A stretch of 38,249 bases of DNA from a virus. Each line of letters opens with the position of its first letter. The first letter of the stretch is position 1. A program made the translations under genes and the position numbers. The notes under the pieces are model-generated. The model worked only from the letters and a program-made list of their open reading frames with translations, ran no database searches and was not told where the DNA came from. Location of the stretch: positions 1 to 38,249 of the IMG/VR virus record IMGVR_UViG_3300037485_001599. One strand, 5' to 3'. This document shows, piece after piece, positions 13,450 to 21,367 of this stretch.

Positions 13450-13907
13450 GCAAGCTTTCAAAAGTCATGATGCATCTTGCCATGCTTAACCAGATTGGCC
13501 CTTTCAGCTTTGTTGATTCAGGCTGTTGTGTTTCTCGAAGCGAAGCGTTCTTCGATACGCAGTTGGAAAAGTTCATCAGGAACATTCCTGGAAAAGCACG
13601 GGCGCGGCTTCTTACTCGCCTGCAGTCTCCCAATCATGACCCTCGTCATGGATATCGAGAAGAGGCTGCAACTGATGTGCTTCGGGCCTGTGCGGAAATG
13701 AAACTGTCTGCAGTTGACTTTGAAAAGACTGTTGAACGCCTGGCGACAATCAGAACCTTTGATACATGGCGCAAAAGCGATGGTTACGTCGATCGGGCAA
13801 CTTACGAACGGTGGTCTTCTCGATATCGACAACACGGAATTGCAGGGCTCGTTCCCCGAAAGAGCTCCGGGCGTCCAAGAAAGAGTGTTGATTCAACTGG
13901 AGAATGA
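13446..13907 (+). CDS. Transposase N-terminal DNA-binding part
   Basis: A 153-residue protein. Its last 45 residues (VDRATYERWSSRYRQHGIAGLVPRKSSGRPRK) are a winged or homeodomain-like helix-turn-helix seen at the N-terminus of MuA/IS481-type transposases, including the GLxPRxxSGRPRK signature. The first 100 residues are helical and unassigned. It overlaps the catalytic ORF by ATGA (13904-13907). I read the pair as a two-piece transposase: this subunit would recognise phage ends or the enhancer and the next would cut and join. Mu encodes all this in one chain. A frameshift error is possible. Confidence 0.7.
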   Translation: MSKLSKVMMHLAMLNQIGPFSFVDSGCCVSRSEAFFDTQLEKFIRNIPGKARARLLTRLQSPNHDPRHGYREEAATDVLRACAEMKLSAVDFEKTVERLATIRTFDTWRKSDGYVDRATYERWSSRYRQHGIAGLVPRKSSGRPRKSVDSTGE

Positions 13908-15658
13908 TCATGTTTTCAGGTTGGTCGCAACGTGAAATTGCCGAGTACCGCAGGAATATGGAAATGACCGATCGAATGCGATCCGGCGACAACTGCGGGT
14001 ATAGCGATTCAACGGTGAAGCGGTGGCTGACGTTTCGTTTGCGTGCTGATGAGGGCGATCGTTATGCCCTGTTGCGCGGAAAGTCTACCGGACGTGGGAC
14101 GATCACCGTGAATGAGGATGAAGCCATTGCGTTGCGATCAGCCTATGTCACATCCAACCGGTGTCACGGTAAGGGATCGATGACGTATGCGGCCAGGTCA
14201 GTAGCGCGTGATAATGACAGTCCGCTACGTCAGGAAGTTCGTGATGCAATCCTGAAAGATCGTTGTTCAAAGCACATTTTACCAGTGAATGTTCGCCGCG
14301 CTATGCGTGGAACCGATGCCGTTGTCGCCAATTATCGAGACCCACGGACGGTGGCATTAGGAGGAATGTTTGCCTCGGGGACGCTCCGAATGACGACTGG
14401 CCTGGATGGCGTACAGCGTCGGCTTTATGGCGGCGAGCGGTGGTGTGTGGATGATGCCTCGATCAACTTCGGAGTGTGCGTGCCTTGGGAACGACAGGGA
14501 GATCCGTGCAGTGAGAAGTATGGCGTGCGGGTTGGGCGCTACCAACTGCTCGCCGCAATCGATTGCGCAAGTGATTATTGTGTCGGGTTTACCTATGCGA
14601 TCCGCGAGCACGATGCTTATCGTGGCGATGACGTTGTCGCCATGTTGAACAACGTTATGACCCTGAATGGATACAAACCTGATGAGTTAGTTGTCGAAGG
14701 TGGTTCCTGGCAGTCACGGCGCGTAATTGAGTTTCTGAGAATGACTGGCATCAAGATGATCGACGCCAAAGGTCGGCCCCATCAGAAACTGATAGAGAAC
14801 TGGCTGAATAGGTTATGGACGCCGCTTTCAGACCGGACCGGAGGTCAGGTTGGCCGAAAGCGCGGAGAGATGGCGAAAGAAAGCAAGTTGTTTCAGGCTT
14901 GCCGAAGCGGTGCTGAGGATCCTCGCAAACACTTCCCTCTGCTGACGACCGCGCTGAATGCCATCAAGTGGTCGATAGATTACATCAACGAGGAAATTGC
15001 GCATTCGCGGGAATACGGGAACTGGGTTCCATCGAAAGTATATGCGTCTGGTTTGAAAGACCATGTTCGTCCTGGTTATCAGGACGATGTGAGCTATCTG
15101 GCCTCACGAGTGCGTGAGCGTCGCCAGATTCGACGTTTTGGGATGGTCAAGATCACGGCTACCTCCCCGTTAGGATTTCCCGAGGTCTACCATTTCGGTG
15201 GCGCTGAACTCAGCGCCTACAATGGTGCTGATGTATGGATCCACTTCGATCCATTTGCGCATCCGGTATTGGCGACGGTAACGCTCGCGGATGATTTTCA
15301 GGATACGCGTGCAGGAACGGTGATTGCGAAACGCCTGGAACCGATGAACTCAGCGCCGGAACTAATGCAGACATCTGATGGTTTGTTCTATTTCGCAAAT
15401 CACAATGGAATCGAAACAACACGTAAGGCCAAGGTCGCAATCCAGCAGATGGTTCGCCGCGAGACGCAGGTGTTAGGTCTCGGAAAGGCGCGCATTGCTG
15501 GGATTACGGAGATCAGTGCTCCGGTTAAACCATCAGATCTGGAAGAGGCTGCTTGTTTTGTGGACCCCTCTGACCCTTGGACGCCAGGGGATGCCATTAA
15601 GCAACTTATCAATCCAACTCCGAAACTCATGTCACGCCTGGAGATGGTGGCTGGTTGA
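13904..15658 (+). CDS. Mu-like DDE transposase, catalytic subunit
   Basis: A 584-residue protein in the MuA position. Residues 1-140 contain helix-turn-helix elements (SQREIAEYRRN and STVKRWLTFR). The RNase H-like core starts at WCVDDASINFG with D183/D184 and continues through LLAAIDCASDYCVGF to LVVEGGSWQS with E265 and LIENWLNRLW with E298. The second acidic position is thus Glu rather than the usual Asp. The region after 400 is the beta-barrel (Mu-type C-terminal) domain. It catalyses strand transfer at the AAAAGGG-bearing ends with help from the ATPase downstream. The ATG overlaps the upstream stop by 4 bp. Confidence 0.88.
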   Translation: MIMFSGWSQREIAEYRRNMEMTDRMRSGDNCGYSDSTVKRWLTFRLRADEGDRYALLRGKSTGRGTITVNEDEAIALRSAYVTSNRCHGKGSMTYAARSVARDNDSPLRQEVRDAILKDRCSKHILPVNVRRAMRGTDAVVANYRDPRTVALGGMFASGTLRMTTGLDGVQRRLYGGERWCVDDASINFGVCVPWERQGDPCSEKYGVRVGRYQLLAAIDCASDYCVGFTYAIREHDAYRGDDVVAMLNNVMTLNGYKPDELVVEGGSWQSRRVIEFLRMTGIKMIDAKGRPHQKLIENWLNRLWTPLSDRTGGQVGRKRGEMAKESKLFQACRSGAEDPRKHFPLLTTALNAIKWSIDYINEEIAHSREYGNWVPSKVYASGLKDHVRPGYQDDVSYLASRVRERRQIRRFGMVKITATSPLGFPEVYHFGGAELSAYNGADVWIHFDPFAHPVLATVTLADDFQDTRAGTVIAKRLEPMNSAPELMQTSDGLFYFANHNGIETTRKAKVAIQQMVRRETQVLGLGKARIAGITEISAPVKPSDLEEAACFVDPSDPWTPGDAIKQLINPTPKLMSRLEMVAG

Positions 15659-15756
15659 TTTCTGCCCGCAAGGGCAAGCAGGGCTGCGGCTGATCCGCAG
15701 GTGAATAAAGTGGGCCGGCTCGGCTGGAACCGGGCCGGCCCGGAGGAAACACAGAG

Positions 15757-16755
15757 ATGGTTAACATGTCAGAACAACAGGTCAGAGTCAACAAACTCAT
15801 TGAGCGCATCGAGACGCACCAGAAAACGCTCGGGCTGCCCGACGTCCGGTTCGTCTCTCGGTACCAGGAATATCTGCGCTCAACCAAGTCGTGGCGGGAA
15901 CGCCTGGTCAAACGGGACTGGGATGAGATCGGGCGGGCGATCAGCAAGTGGGAGGCGAAACTGAATCAGTTGGTCGCCCTGCTGGATGGCGGCCAGGAGA
16001 TCGGCGACTACTACGAGGACCTCCCCATCGCGAAATATGCCCAGGGCATGTATGACATTCTGCAAGGGCAACGCACGGACCGCCGTGTGGTCTTCCTGAT
16101 CGGACCGACCGGAGTGGGGAAATCGTGGGTGATGAAGTGGCTGGCCACGGCCAATACCCGCGAGGCGTGCTACGTCTACGCGAACGAAGGCTGGGACGAG
16201 TCCATGCCCCAGATCGCGCGGGGTCTGGCGGAGCGGATCGGAGCCAGCATCGATCGCACCTCGGGACGCAATACGTTCAGCAACGTCACCAAACTTCTGC
16301 GGGCGGTTCCGTGCACCATCCTCCTGGATGACGTCCAGAAGGCGGGCGTACTGGGCCTGAAGCTGATCAAGTCCCTGGTGGATGATACCAAGTGCCGTTT
16401 CATCCTGGGCGTCTATCCCACTTCCTGGAACCGCCTGATCCACGGCAGCACGGACGCCTACGCGGAAGCCCAGCAGATCCTTGGCAGAACCATTAAGCCC
16501 ATCGCCATGGACTGGCGCGAGGGCCTGCGCGGGGCCGATATCAGCGCGTACATGAAGGCCGCCGGCGTCACGGGCGACGTGGCCGCGGTGGCAAAGGACA
16601 TCACGGCCGACGTGCGGGCGAACGGGAACCTGCGCCTGGTGGCGGATGCCGTCTCCCTGGCTCAGATGAATGCCGACGAACAGGGCGGAGATCTGACGGC
16701 GAACCTGGTGGCGGCCGCCGTGCGGGAGTTCTGCCCGAGGAAGGAGCAGCGATGA
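15757..16755 (+). CDS. MuB-like AAA+ transposition ATPase
   Basis: A 332-residue ATPase directly after the transposase. Walker A GPTGVGKS is at residues 116-123 and Walker B TILLDDVQ has D191/D192. A sensor-like region (FILGVYPTSWNRL) and an AAA+ lid follow. The N-terminal 70 residues are helical. MuB relatives bind target DNA as ATP-dependent filaments, deliver it to the transposase and give target immunity. The ATG at 15757 follows GGAGGAAACACAGAG; an ATG three codons later is possible. The 98 bp before it hold a GGCCGGC-rich stretch but no gene. Confidence 0.88.
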   Translation: MVNMSEQQVRVNKLIERIETHQKTLGLPDVRFVSRYQEYLRSTKSWRERLVKRDWDEIGRAISKWEAKLNQLVALLDGGQEIGDYYEDLPIAKYAQGMYDILQGQRTDRRVVFLIGPTGVGKSWVMKWLATANTREACYVYANEGWDESMPQIARGLAERIGASIDRTSGRNTFSNVTKLLRAVPCTILLDDVQKAGVLGLKLIKSLVDDTKCRFILGVYPTSWNRLIHGSTDAYAEAQQILGRTIKPIAMDWREGLRGADISAYMKAAGVTGDVAAVAKDITADVRANGNLRLVADAVSLAQMNADEQGGDLTANLVAAAVREFCPRKEQR

Positions 16756-16961
16756 TGCCGGGCGTGGAACAAGGAGCGCCGAGCGCCGAGTGGCATGATG
16801 CGCGGCTGGACCTGCCTGATGACGAAACAACGGTCCTGTGCTGCGACGCTGGCACTGGCACCTACTGGATTGGATTCCATGAAGAAGGATTTTGGTTCCA
16901 CGAGGGAACCGATGACGAAATCGAGATAACCCATTGGATGCATTTGCCGGAGACCCCGTAA
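16752..16961 (+). CDS. DUF551-type protein
   Basis: A 69-residue protein with the DUF551 pattern: W at residue 14, RLDLPDDETTVLCCDAGTGTYWIGF, and the closing ITHWMHLPETP. The family is common in phages and its role is unknown. The ATG overlaps the MuB stop. The first ~12 residues are encoded by a GAGCGCC heptamer repeat (16774-16787), so the N-terminus may be spacer-derived. Confidence 0.75.
   Translation: MMPGVEQGAPSAEWHDARLDLPDDETTVLCCDAGTGTYWIGFHEEGFWFHEGTDDEIEITHWMHLPETP
16774..16790 (+). repeat. 7-nt spacer repeat at start of DUF551 gene
   Basis: GAGCGCC-GAGCGCC-GAG. It shares the core GGAGCGCCGAGC with the 14-nt repeat at 8614-8641 and is translated in the same frame (GAPS) in both genes. 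Confidence 0.65.
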
Positions 16962-16963
16962 TC

Positions 16964-17683
16964 ATGACTAAAAAACTCAAAGCACCGCAGAACGTGATTG
17001 AAACACGCGAGGACCTGGAGGCCGCCGTCGGGCGGATCGCCGCGAACCAGAGCGCCCGCAATGGACTGCTGGCCAACCTGGAAGAGGAAATCAACAATGT
17101 CCGCACTGTTTATGAACCGCGCATCACAGCGTATGGGCAGAAAATAGCGGAGGACTTTGATGCCGCCCAGGTTTGGGCAGAAGAGAATCCGGAGGTTTTC
17201 GCCGCCAAGAAGAGCCTCGATCTCATGCACGGGACGCTAGGGTTCCGTACCGGTCAGCCGCGCCTGAAGCTGCTGGCTGGCCGGACGTGGACGCGCGTCC
17301 TGGAGTTGCTGGCGCTGAACCGCCTCACCGATTACATCCGCGAGAAACAGGAGCCTGACAAGGAACGGCTGCTCGCCGATCGCCAGACGCTCACCGATGA
17401 ACGCCTGAAGTTGGTGGGCCTTAAAGTCGTCCAGGACGAAACGTTCTTTATCGATCCTAAGCGCGAAGAGGTCGGCGAGACGATCGGCAAGGTGGCCGGG
17501 CTGTTGATCATGCTGGCGCTTCCGTTCCTTGGAGGGTGCTACACGCCGACGGTCGAGGAGCGTATGGCGTATTGGGCCAAGCAGTCCTGCGTCCAGCAGA
17601 TGCGCATGGCGGCGGCGCTGGAGCGGATGGCGGAGGCGGGAGAAAAGCAGAAGTCAGGAGTCAGAAGTCAGGAGTCAGAATGA
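16964..17683 (+). CDS. Gam-like host-nuclease inhibitor with extra C-terminal lipobox tail
   Basis: A 239-residue protein. Residues 1-165 match Mu Gam: LEAAVGRIAANQSARNGL, long antiparallel helices, LLAGRTWTRVL and the closing VVQDETFFIDP. Gam dimers bind DNA ends and block RecBCD-type nucleases. Unlike Mu Gam (174 residues), this one continues for about 75 residues that include GLLIMLALPFLGGC, a lipoprotein-type lipobox with Cys192, then a soluble helix. The final residues (KSGVRSQESE) come from a 7-nt repeat. I start at the ATG 16964 (MTKKLKAP), 2 nt after the preceding stop. The tail may be a fused small lipoprotein gene. Confidence 0.82.
   Translation: MTKKLKAPQNVIETREDLEAAVGRIAANQSARNGLLANLEEEINNVRTVYEPRITAYGQKIAEDFDAAQVWAEENPEVFAAKKSLDLMHGTLGFRTGQPRLKLLAGRTWTRVLELLALNRLTDYIREKQEPDKERLLADRQTLTDERLKLVGLKVVQDETFFIDPKREEVGETIGKVAGLLIMLALPFLGGCYTPTVEERMAYWAKQSCVQQMRMAAALERMAEAGEKQKSGVRSQESE
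17651..17678 (+). repeat. Four tandem heptamers, RAGTCAG
   Basis: AAGTCAG-GAGTCAG-AAGTCAG-GAGTCAG. It encodes the C-terminus of the Gam-like protein and ends at the ATG of the next gene. The same unit occurs four times at 19484-19511 and 22520-22547. Confidence 0.9.
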
Positions 17684-17853
17684 AAACCAATACACTCCGT
17701 TTGAAGATTCTCGGGAAGTATACGGCCACGGATCTGCAGCTCGCCATGCGAGTGGTCCTGGCCAGGGCGCATTTGCGCTCCCTTCGCTCAGCGAAGGCAA
17801 ACAATCCGCTCGGGTGCGATGTTCGGGCGGATGGGCGTTTGATCCAACTGTGA
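17680..17853 (+). CDS. Small basic hypothetical protein
   Basis: A 57-residue protein starting MKTNTLRLKILGKYTATDLQLAM, coupled to the Gam-like gene by ATGA overlap. It is Arg/Leu-rich and probably helical. The reading frame extends further upstream only through the spacer repeat and the Gam gene, so I use the ATG at 17680. No family is recognised; its place between Gam and the next regulator is typical of small Mu-like early genes. Confidence 0.5.
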   Translation: MKTNTLRLKILGKYTATDLQLAMRVVLARAHLRSLRSAKANNPLGCDVRADGRLIQL

Positions 17854-17861
17854 GGTGACTC

Positions 17862-18377
17862 ATGAGCGATTCAGCCGTCATAGATCGGTGCATCGAGGGG
17901 GCGGCGCTCGCCCCCATCAACTCCGAACAGAAGCGCGAGTTGGCGATCCTGGCGCGCCGGGCGTTCGAACGGCTCTATGACTCCGGAGCGATATCGGAGA
18001 CAACGGACTTCGACTCCTGGCGCCACCAGCAGGCCATCCAGGCCGTCGAACGGACCGGCCTGCGGGAATGCCGGCAGGAGGACTTTGCGCAGCTCAAGGG
18101 GCACTTCCTTCGCCTTCTGGGTCAGCCGGCCATGGCAAACCGCATGCAGGCCCGTGCTGAACTCGAACCGCGCCGGGTGGCCTTGTGGAAACTGCGCCAT
18201 GAATGCGAGGCGGTTGCCGACGTGATCGGGAATGCCGAGGCGTATGTGTGCGGCATTGCCCGTGCCCGGTTCAAGGTCGGCACACTGGCCGAGTTGGGCG
18301 AGAAGCAGCTTTGGATCCTGCTGTTCGATCTGCGCCGCAATGCACAGCGCCGGCGGGCCAAAGGGAGGGCCGCATGA
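17862..18377 (+). CDS. Early-region helical protein, possibly GemA/gp16-like
   Basis: A 171-residue, helix-rich protein lying after Gam, where Mu-like phages often encode the GemA/DUF1018 regulator. The first half (ELAILARRAFERLYDSGAISETTDFDSWRHQQAIQAVERTGLRECRQEDF) and the second half (AEAYVCGIARARFKVGTLAELGEKQLWILLFDLRR) have the short-helix pattern of that family, but the match is by outline only. GemA affects host gyrase and gene expression in Mu. GTGAGG precedes the ATG by 4 nt. The stop overlaps the next small gene. Confidence 0.5.
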   Translation: MSDSAVIDRCIEGAALAPINSEQKRELAILARRAFERLYDSGAISETTDFDSWRHQQAIQAVERTGLRECRQEDFAQLKGHFLRLLGQPAMANRMQARAELEPRRVALWKLRHECEAVADVIGNAEAYVCGIARARFKVGTLAELGEKQLWILLFDLRRNAQRRRAKGRAA

Positions 18378-18496
18378 AATACCGTCGTCGTGTCCACATT
18401 CGTCGGATTCGTCCCGACCACGAGCATTACATTCTGTTCGCCTACTTTGATGACCTGGCTCAGTACCTATGCGTCGTCTCAGTGGGCCTCAACTGA
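18374..18496 (+). CDS. Small 40-residue protein
   Basis: MKYRRRVHIRRIRPDHEHY opens a 40-residue, Arg/His-rich protein whose ATG overlaps the previous stop (ATGA). The second half is aromatic (ILFAYFDDLAQYLCVV). The stop codon lies in the loop of a hairpin GGGCCTC/GAGGCCC (18484-18501). No family is recognised. Confidence 0.45.
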   Translation: MKYRRRVHIRRIRPDHEHYILFAYFDDLAQYLCVVSVGLN

Positions 18497-18520
18497 GGCC
18501 CTGAACCCTGACCCCTCTTT
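18484..18520 (+). repeat. Hairpin over stop codon plus 7-nt repeat
   Basis: GGGCCTC-AACT-GAGGCCC is a perfect 7-bp stem (8 with a 2-nt loop), followed by CTGAACC-CTGACCC heptamers and CTCTTT. It may act as a weak terminator or attenuator between small early genes. Confidence 0.5.
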
Positions 18521-18841
18521 ATGAAACCTATCGATTACCGAAACGAAACCTGGGAGTCCCTGCAGGAGCGTCTGTCCGGACTCCGTCAATCCGTCTACCA
18601 GGCATGGCAGGCCTACGGCCCCGGAACAACCAGAGAGGTGGCGCAGAAGGCCGGGATAGATATCCTGACCTTCAGGCCCCGCACAACGGAACTGTTCCAG
18701 ATGGGCTTCGTTGAAGTCGTGGACGACGCCGAGTCGGTAGGCGAAGCCGTCTATCAGGCCGTCTGGGTGATGACGGTCAGAGATCGATTCCACGCCTCCC
18801 AGCAGTCAGCTTCTTGCCAAAAGGAACTCCAACTCACATGA
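18521..18841 (+). CDS. Winged-helix DNA-binding protein
   Basis: A 106-residue protein. After an N-terminal YRNETWESLQERLSGLRQSVYQAWQAY helix comes GPGTTREVAQKAGIDILTFRPRTTELFQMGFVEVV, a winged-helix pattern (helix-turn-helix plus wing). Similar proteins are common in phage and plasmid regulatory regions. Given its place just before the head operon, it is a candidate activator or repressor of the middle/late switch, analogous in position to Mu Mor. This role is inferred. It overlaps the next small gene by 4 bp. Confidence 0.6.
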   Translation: MKPIDYRNETWESLQERLSGLRQSVYQAWQAYGPGTTREVAQKAGIDILTFRPRTTELFQMGFVEVVDDAESVGEAVYQAVWVMTVRDRFHASQQSASCQKELQLT

Positions 18842-18984
18842 CGACACCACTCGGATCGCCAGGATGCCCTACAAAGCCCGATCGGTTTTGCCCACGTCTT
18901 GATACGGATTCCCGCCGATCGGGATTTCGCCGCGGTTTGCCGATACCTGGCGGGCACGCTGTTGCCCAGGAGGGAATGCCATGA
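18838..18984 (+). CDS. Putative 48-residue protein locked between coupled genes
   Basis: ATG at 18838 overlaps the stop of the winged-helix gene as ATGA, and its own stop at 18982-18984 overlaps the next gene's ATG in the same way. The product (MTTPLGSPGCPTKPDRF...) is Pro/Gly/Arg-rich with three Cys/Pro-type residues and no recognisable fold. The perfect double overlap is the only evidence that it is translated; otherwise this 140-bp stretch has no gene. Confidence 0.4.
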   Translation: MTTPLGSPGCPTKPDRFCPRLDTDSRRSGFRRGLPIPGGHAVAQEGMP

Positions 18985-19472
18985 AGAAGTCCAAAACATC
19001 CAGACCGGTTCGGACCATGAAATTCGAGCGGTACGTCACCGGAGTGCTCCCTGGGTTCGAATCGTATTCCGAACGCCCGATCATTGACCGGTTGCGGGAA
19101 GCCACCCGGCCGGTTATGGCCCAGGTGGCGCCGGGTCTCTATGCCCCCTTCCGGAGCGGATCCACCAAGGTCGCCGAGAATTGCCTATGCTTCTGGGCGG
19201 ACAAGGGGGATGGCACGTATTTCCTGATTCCGCAGAATCAGCGCCTGGTTCGGTTGGATGCCGATCTGGCGGAGCTCCTCGGGTTCCGCGGCCAGTATCA
19301 GACCATCCGCCGTCTGGGCGAGGCGGGATTCATCGAAGTGATCCAGGTGGCCCCCCACACGTTCTTCATCAACTTGGATTCCTGGTTCAACCATTTGCGC
19401 CGCTGCGCCGAGGAACCGGAGTTCTGGGCGAAGGAGCGGAAGAACCTCAAAGCGTATCGGAGCGTAATATGA
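18981..19472 (+). CDS. Hypothetical protein with winged-helix-like C-terminus
   Basis: A 163-residue protein with AGGAGGGAATGCC before its ATG. The N-terminus is basic (MKKSKTSRPVRTMKFERY). The C-terminal half (LVRLDADLAELLGFRGQYQTIRRLGEAGFIEVI, then HTFFINLDSWFNHLRRC) has the helix-turn-helix plus wing order of MerR/excisionase-like DNA readers. It ends at the start of the head operon with an ATGA overlap, so it might regulate or simply precede it. No named family is recognised. Confidence 0.55.
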   Translation: MKKSKTSRPVRTMKFERYVTGVLPGFESYSERPIIDRLREATRPVMAQVAPGLYAPFRSGSTKVAENCLCFWADKGDGTYFLIPQNQRLVRLDADLAELLGFRGQYQTIRRLGEAGFIEVIQVAPHTFFINLDSWFNHLRRCAEEPEFWAKERKNLKAYRSVI

Positions 19473-20746
19473 CGGGAGAACAGAAGTCAGAAGTCAGAAG
19501 TCAGGAGTCAGAATGGGATAAGCCGGACTGGGTCTTGTTGGATACCGCGCGGGCGCATTACATGTCGCGGGTGTTTGTTCTGTCCGCCGAGGATCCCCGC
19601 GCCAAATCCATTCCGGTGCCGTCGGCCTGGGCGCGTCCGGTTGTGGAGTGGATTCGGGATATCGACGCCCTTGCCAATGCCGCGCAGACAGATCGCGAAT
19701 TTCTTGATGCGGTTGAAAGACACGCCGACCGGCTGCCGCTGCAGTTGGAGCACATGGACCATGACGCCCTGGCTGCCGTCCTGGAGCAAGGCATGGCCAC
19801 GGCCGTCGTCGAGGGCGCCGCCAATTCCCTGGCGAAGACGTCACGCCGGGCGTCCCGCCTCACGCTCTCCGTCTCCGTTCCCTCCATCACCTTCGGACCG
19901 ATCGCCGAGGCCGTTGCCAAGTTGGATATCCGTTCTCCCGTAGCCGTCAAACTCTCCTCGTCCCAATGGTCCCTGGTGCCCGTGCAACTCCGCGAGCGCG
20001 CCCAGTTCTCCGCCCAGGTCGAGAGCGCCCGGTTCCTTCAGGCCGTCCAGGACAAAGTCCGGGGCCGTCTCGCCTGGGCCACGGATAAGATCGCCAAGAG
20101 CGACACGGCCGCCGGCGGCAACGCGCTCTTCGATCGTTCGTCCTTCATTGCCGACATGCGCGCGATCGCCGTCGAGGAGGGGATCGATACGACCACGCCG
20201 AACAATTACGGAACGGTGCGCGATATCAGATCATCCAAGCGGCTCGGCCTGATTTGGGACATGCAGACCAACCAGGCCACGGAGTTCTCCAGGTGGAAGA
20301 TGGATAACGATCCAGACGTGCTCGATGCCTGGCCGGCGCAGCGCCTGGTGCGTATCGAGGCGCGCGACAATCCCCGGCCTGCATCATACTGGAGGAACCG
20401 CTGGGCGGATGCGTTTTCGGCCGTTGGCGGCCGTGGCGCTCTGGCGGATCATATGGTTGCCCTGAAGACCTCTCCGATCTGGCCCAAGGTCTCCATCTTC
20501 GGCACGCCGTGGCCGCCGTTCGCCTGGGGTTCAGGAATGGGCCTGGAGGACGTCGACCGGGACGAAGCGGAATCACTCGGCCTGATTTCACCACGGCAGC
20601 AGGTCCCACCAGGAGAGGATCCCGGTTTCAATTCCGGCTTCGAACTCGGCGCACGGGATCTGAGTCCGCGTCTCACCGATTGGTTGCTGCGCAAACTTGG
20701 CGACTCCGTTCAGTTGATCGATGGAGCACTGAAATGGCTGAAATAA
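19469..20746 (+). CDS. Minor head protein, Mu gpF (gp30)-like
   Basis: A 425-residue protein. The first ~15 residues (TGEQKSEVRSQESE) come from the 7-nt repeat. The core has the LEHMDHDALAAVLEQGMATAVVEGA helix and a C-terminal domain with NNYGTVRDIRSSKRLGLIWDMQTNQATEFSRW and WPAQRLVRIEARDNPR. I recognise this as the phage head morphogenesis (gpF) pattern of Mu-like phages. It is a minor capsid component attached to the portal. In Mu the portal gene lies directly upstream of F; here it is 17 kb away on the other strand. ATGA coupling to the upstream gene and a 13-bp overlap with gpG make the operon continuous. Confidence 0.78.
   Translation: MTGEQKSEVRSQESEWDKPDWVLLDTARAHYMSRVFVLSAEDPRAKSIPVPSAWARPVVEWIRDIDALANAAQTDREFLDAVERHADRLPLQLEHMDHDALAAVLEQGMATAVVEGAANSLAKTSRRASRLTLSVSVPSITFGPIAEAVAKLDIRSPVAVKLSSSQWSLVPVQLRERAQFSAQVESARFLQAVQDKVRGRLAWATDKIAKSDTAAGGNALFDRSSFIADMRAIAVEEGIDTTTPNNYGTVRDIRSSKRLGLIWDMQTNQATEFSRWKMDNDPDVLDAWPAQRLVRIEARDNPRPASYWRNRWADAFSAVGGRGALADHMVALKTSPIWPKVSIFGTPWPPFAWGSGMGLEDVDRDEAESLGLISPRQQVPPGEDPGFNSGFELGARDLSPRLTDWLLRKLGDSVQLIDGALKWLK
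19484..19511 (+). repeat. Four tandem heptamers, RAGTCAG, in gpF start
   Basis: AAGTCAG three times then GAGTCAG, translated as KSEVRSQESE near the N-terminus of the gpF-like protein. It has the same unit and copy number as 17651-17678. Confidence 0.9.
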
Positions 20747-21351
20747 TCGACACGATCACGCCCGAGTTGAACCGCATCGCCCGCGAGATGGCCAACACGC
20801 GCCCACTCATGGCGGCCTGCGGCAAGCGGCTGGAGATCGAGCTCCGCAAGCACTTCGCGGAGCTGGATAGGAAACCAAACTCCATGGGCTGGCCGAAGCG
20901 CCACTTCTGGAATCGCCAGGTTCGATCGAAGGTTGCGCTAACCGAAGTGACGGCCGACCGCGCCATGGTGACCATTGATTCTCCCGAGTTGGTCCACCGC
21001 ATCCAGGGCGGCACGATCCGCCCCAAGCGCGCCAAGACACTGGCGATCCCTGCGAATGCCGAAGCATACCGCGCCGGGAGTCCCCGCGAGGCGAATGTCG
21101 ATCAACTCGATTATCTCCCGCTTCACCAGGGCAACCTGGTCGGCGCGCTCATCCGGAGATTCCAGACCATCATCAAGAAAACGAAGAAGGGCTACTCAGG
21201 CAAGGAAGTCGGTGGCGAGGTCTGGTATTGGCTTGTCCGCTCCGTGACCACAAAGCCCCATCCGGAAGAACTCCCCGACCGCGCCATTCTCGGCGCCCAC
21301 ATTCTGTCCGAAGCCCGGAATGTACTCGCGCGCATTCTGCGCACCCGGTAA
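20734..21351 (+). CDS. Virion morphogenesis protein, Mu gpG-like
   Basis: A 205-residue protein starting MAEIIDTITPELNRIAREMAN, with LEIELRKHFAELDRKPNSMGWPKRHFW, then VELVHRIQGG-type and IPANAEAYRAGSPRE segments. It fits the phage virion morphogenesis/tail-completion family that includes Mu gpG. These proteins work at the head-tail joining step. The ATG at 20734 overlaps the end of gpF by 13 bp, as neighbouring morphogenesis genes often do. Confidence 0.75.
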   Translation: MAEIIDTITPELNRIAREMANTRPLMAACGKRLEIELRKHFAELDRKPNSMGWPKRHFWNRQVRSKVALTEVTADRAMVTIDSPELVHRIQGGTIRPKRAKTLAIPANAEAYRAGSPREANVDQLDYLPLHQGNLVGALIRRFQTIIKKTKKGYSGKEVGGEVWYWLVRSVTTKPHPEELPDRAILGAHILSEARNVLARILRTR

Positions 21352-21367
21352 TTCCCGTCCCGGATCT

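Noticed and set aside
15880-17106. Minus-strand ORF of 408 codons over MuB and Gam
   Set aside because: Antisense shadow; the plus strand encodes Walker A and B motifs and the Gam pattern.
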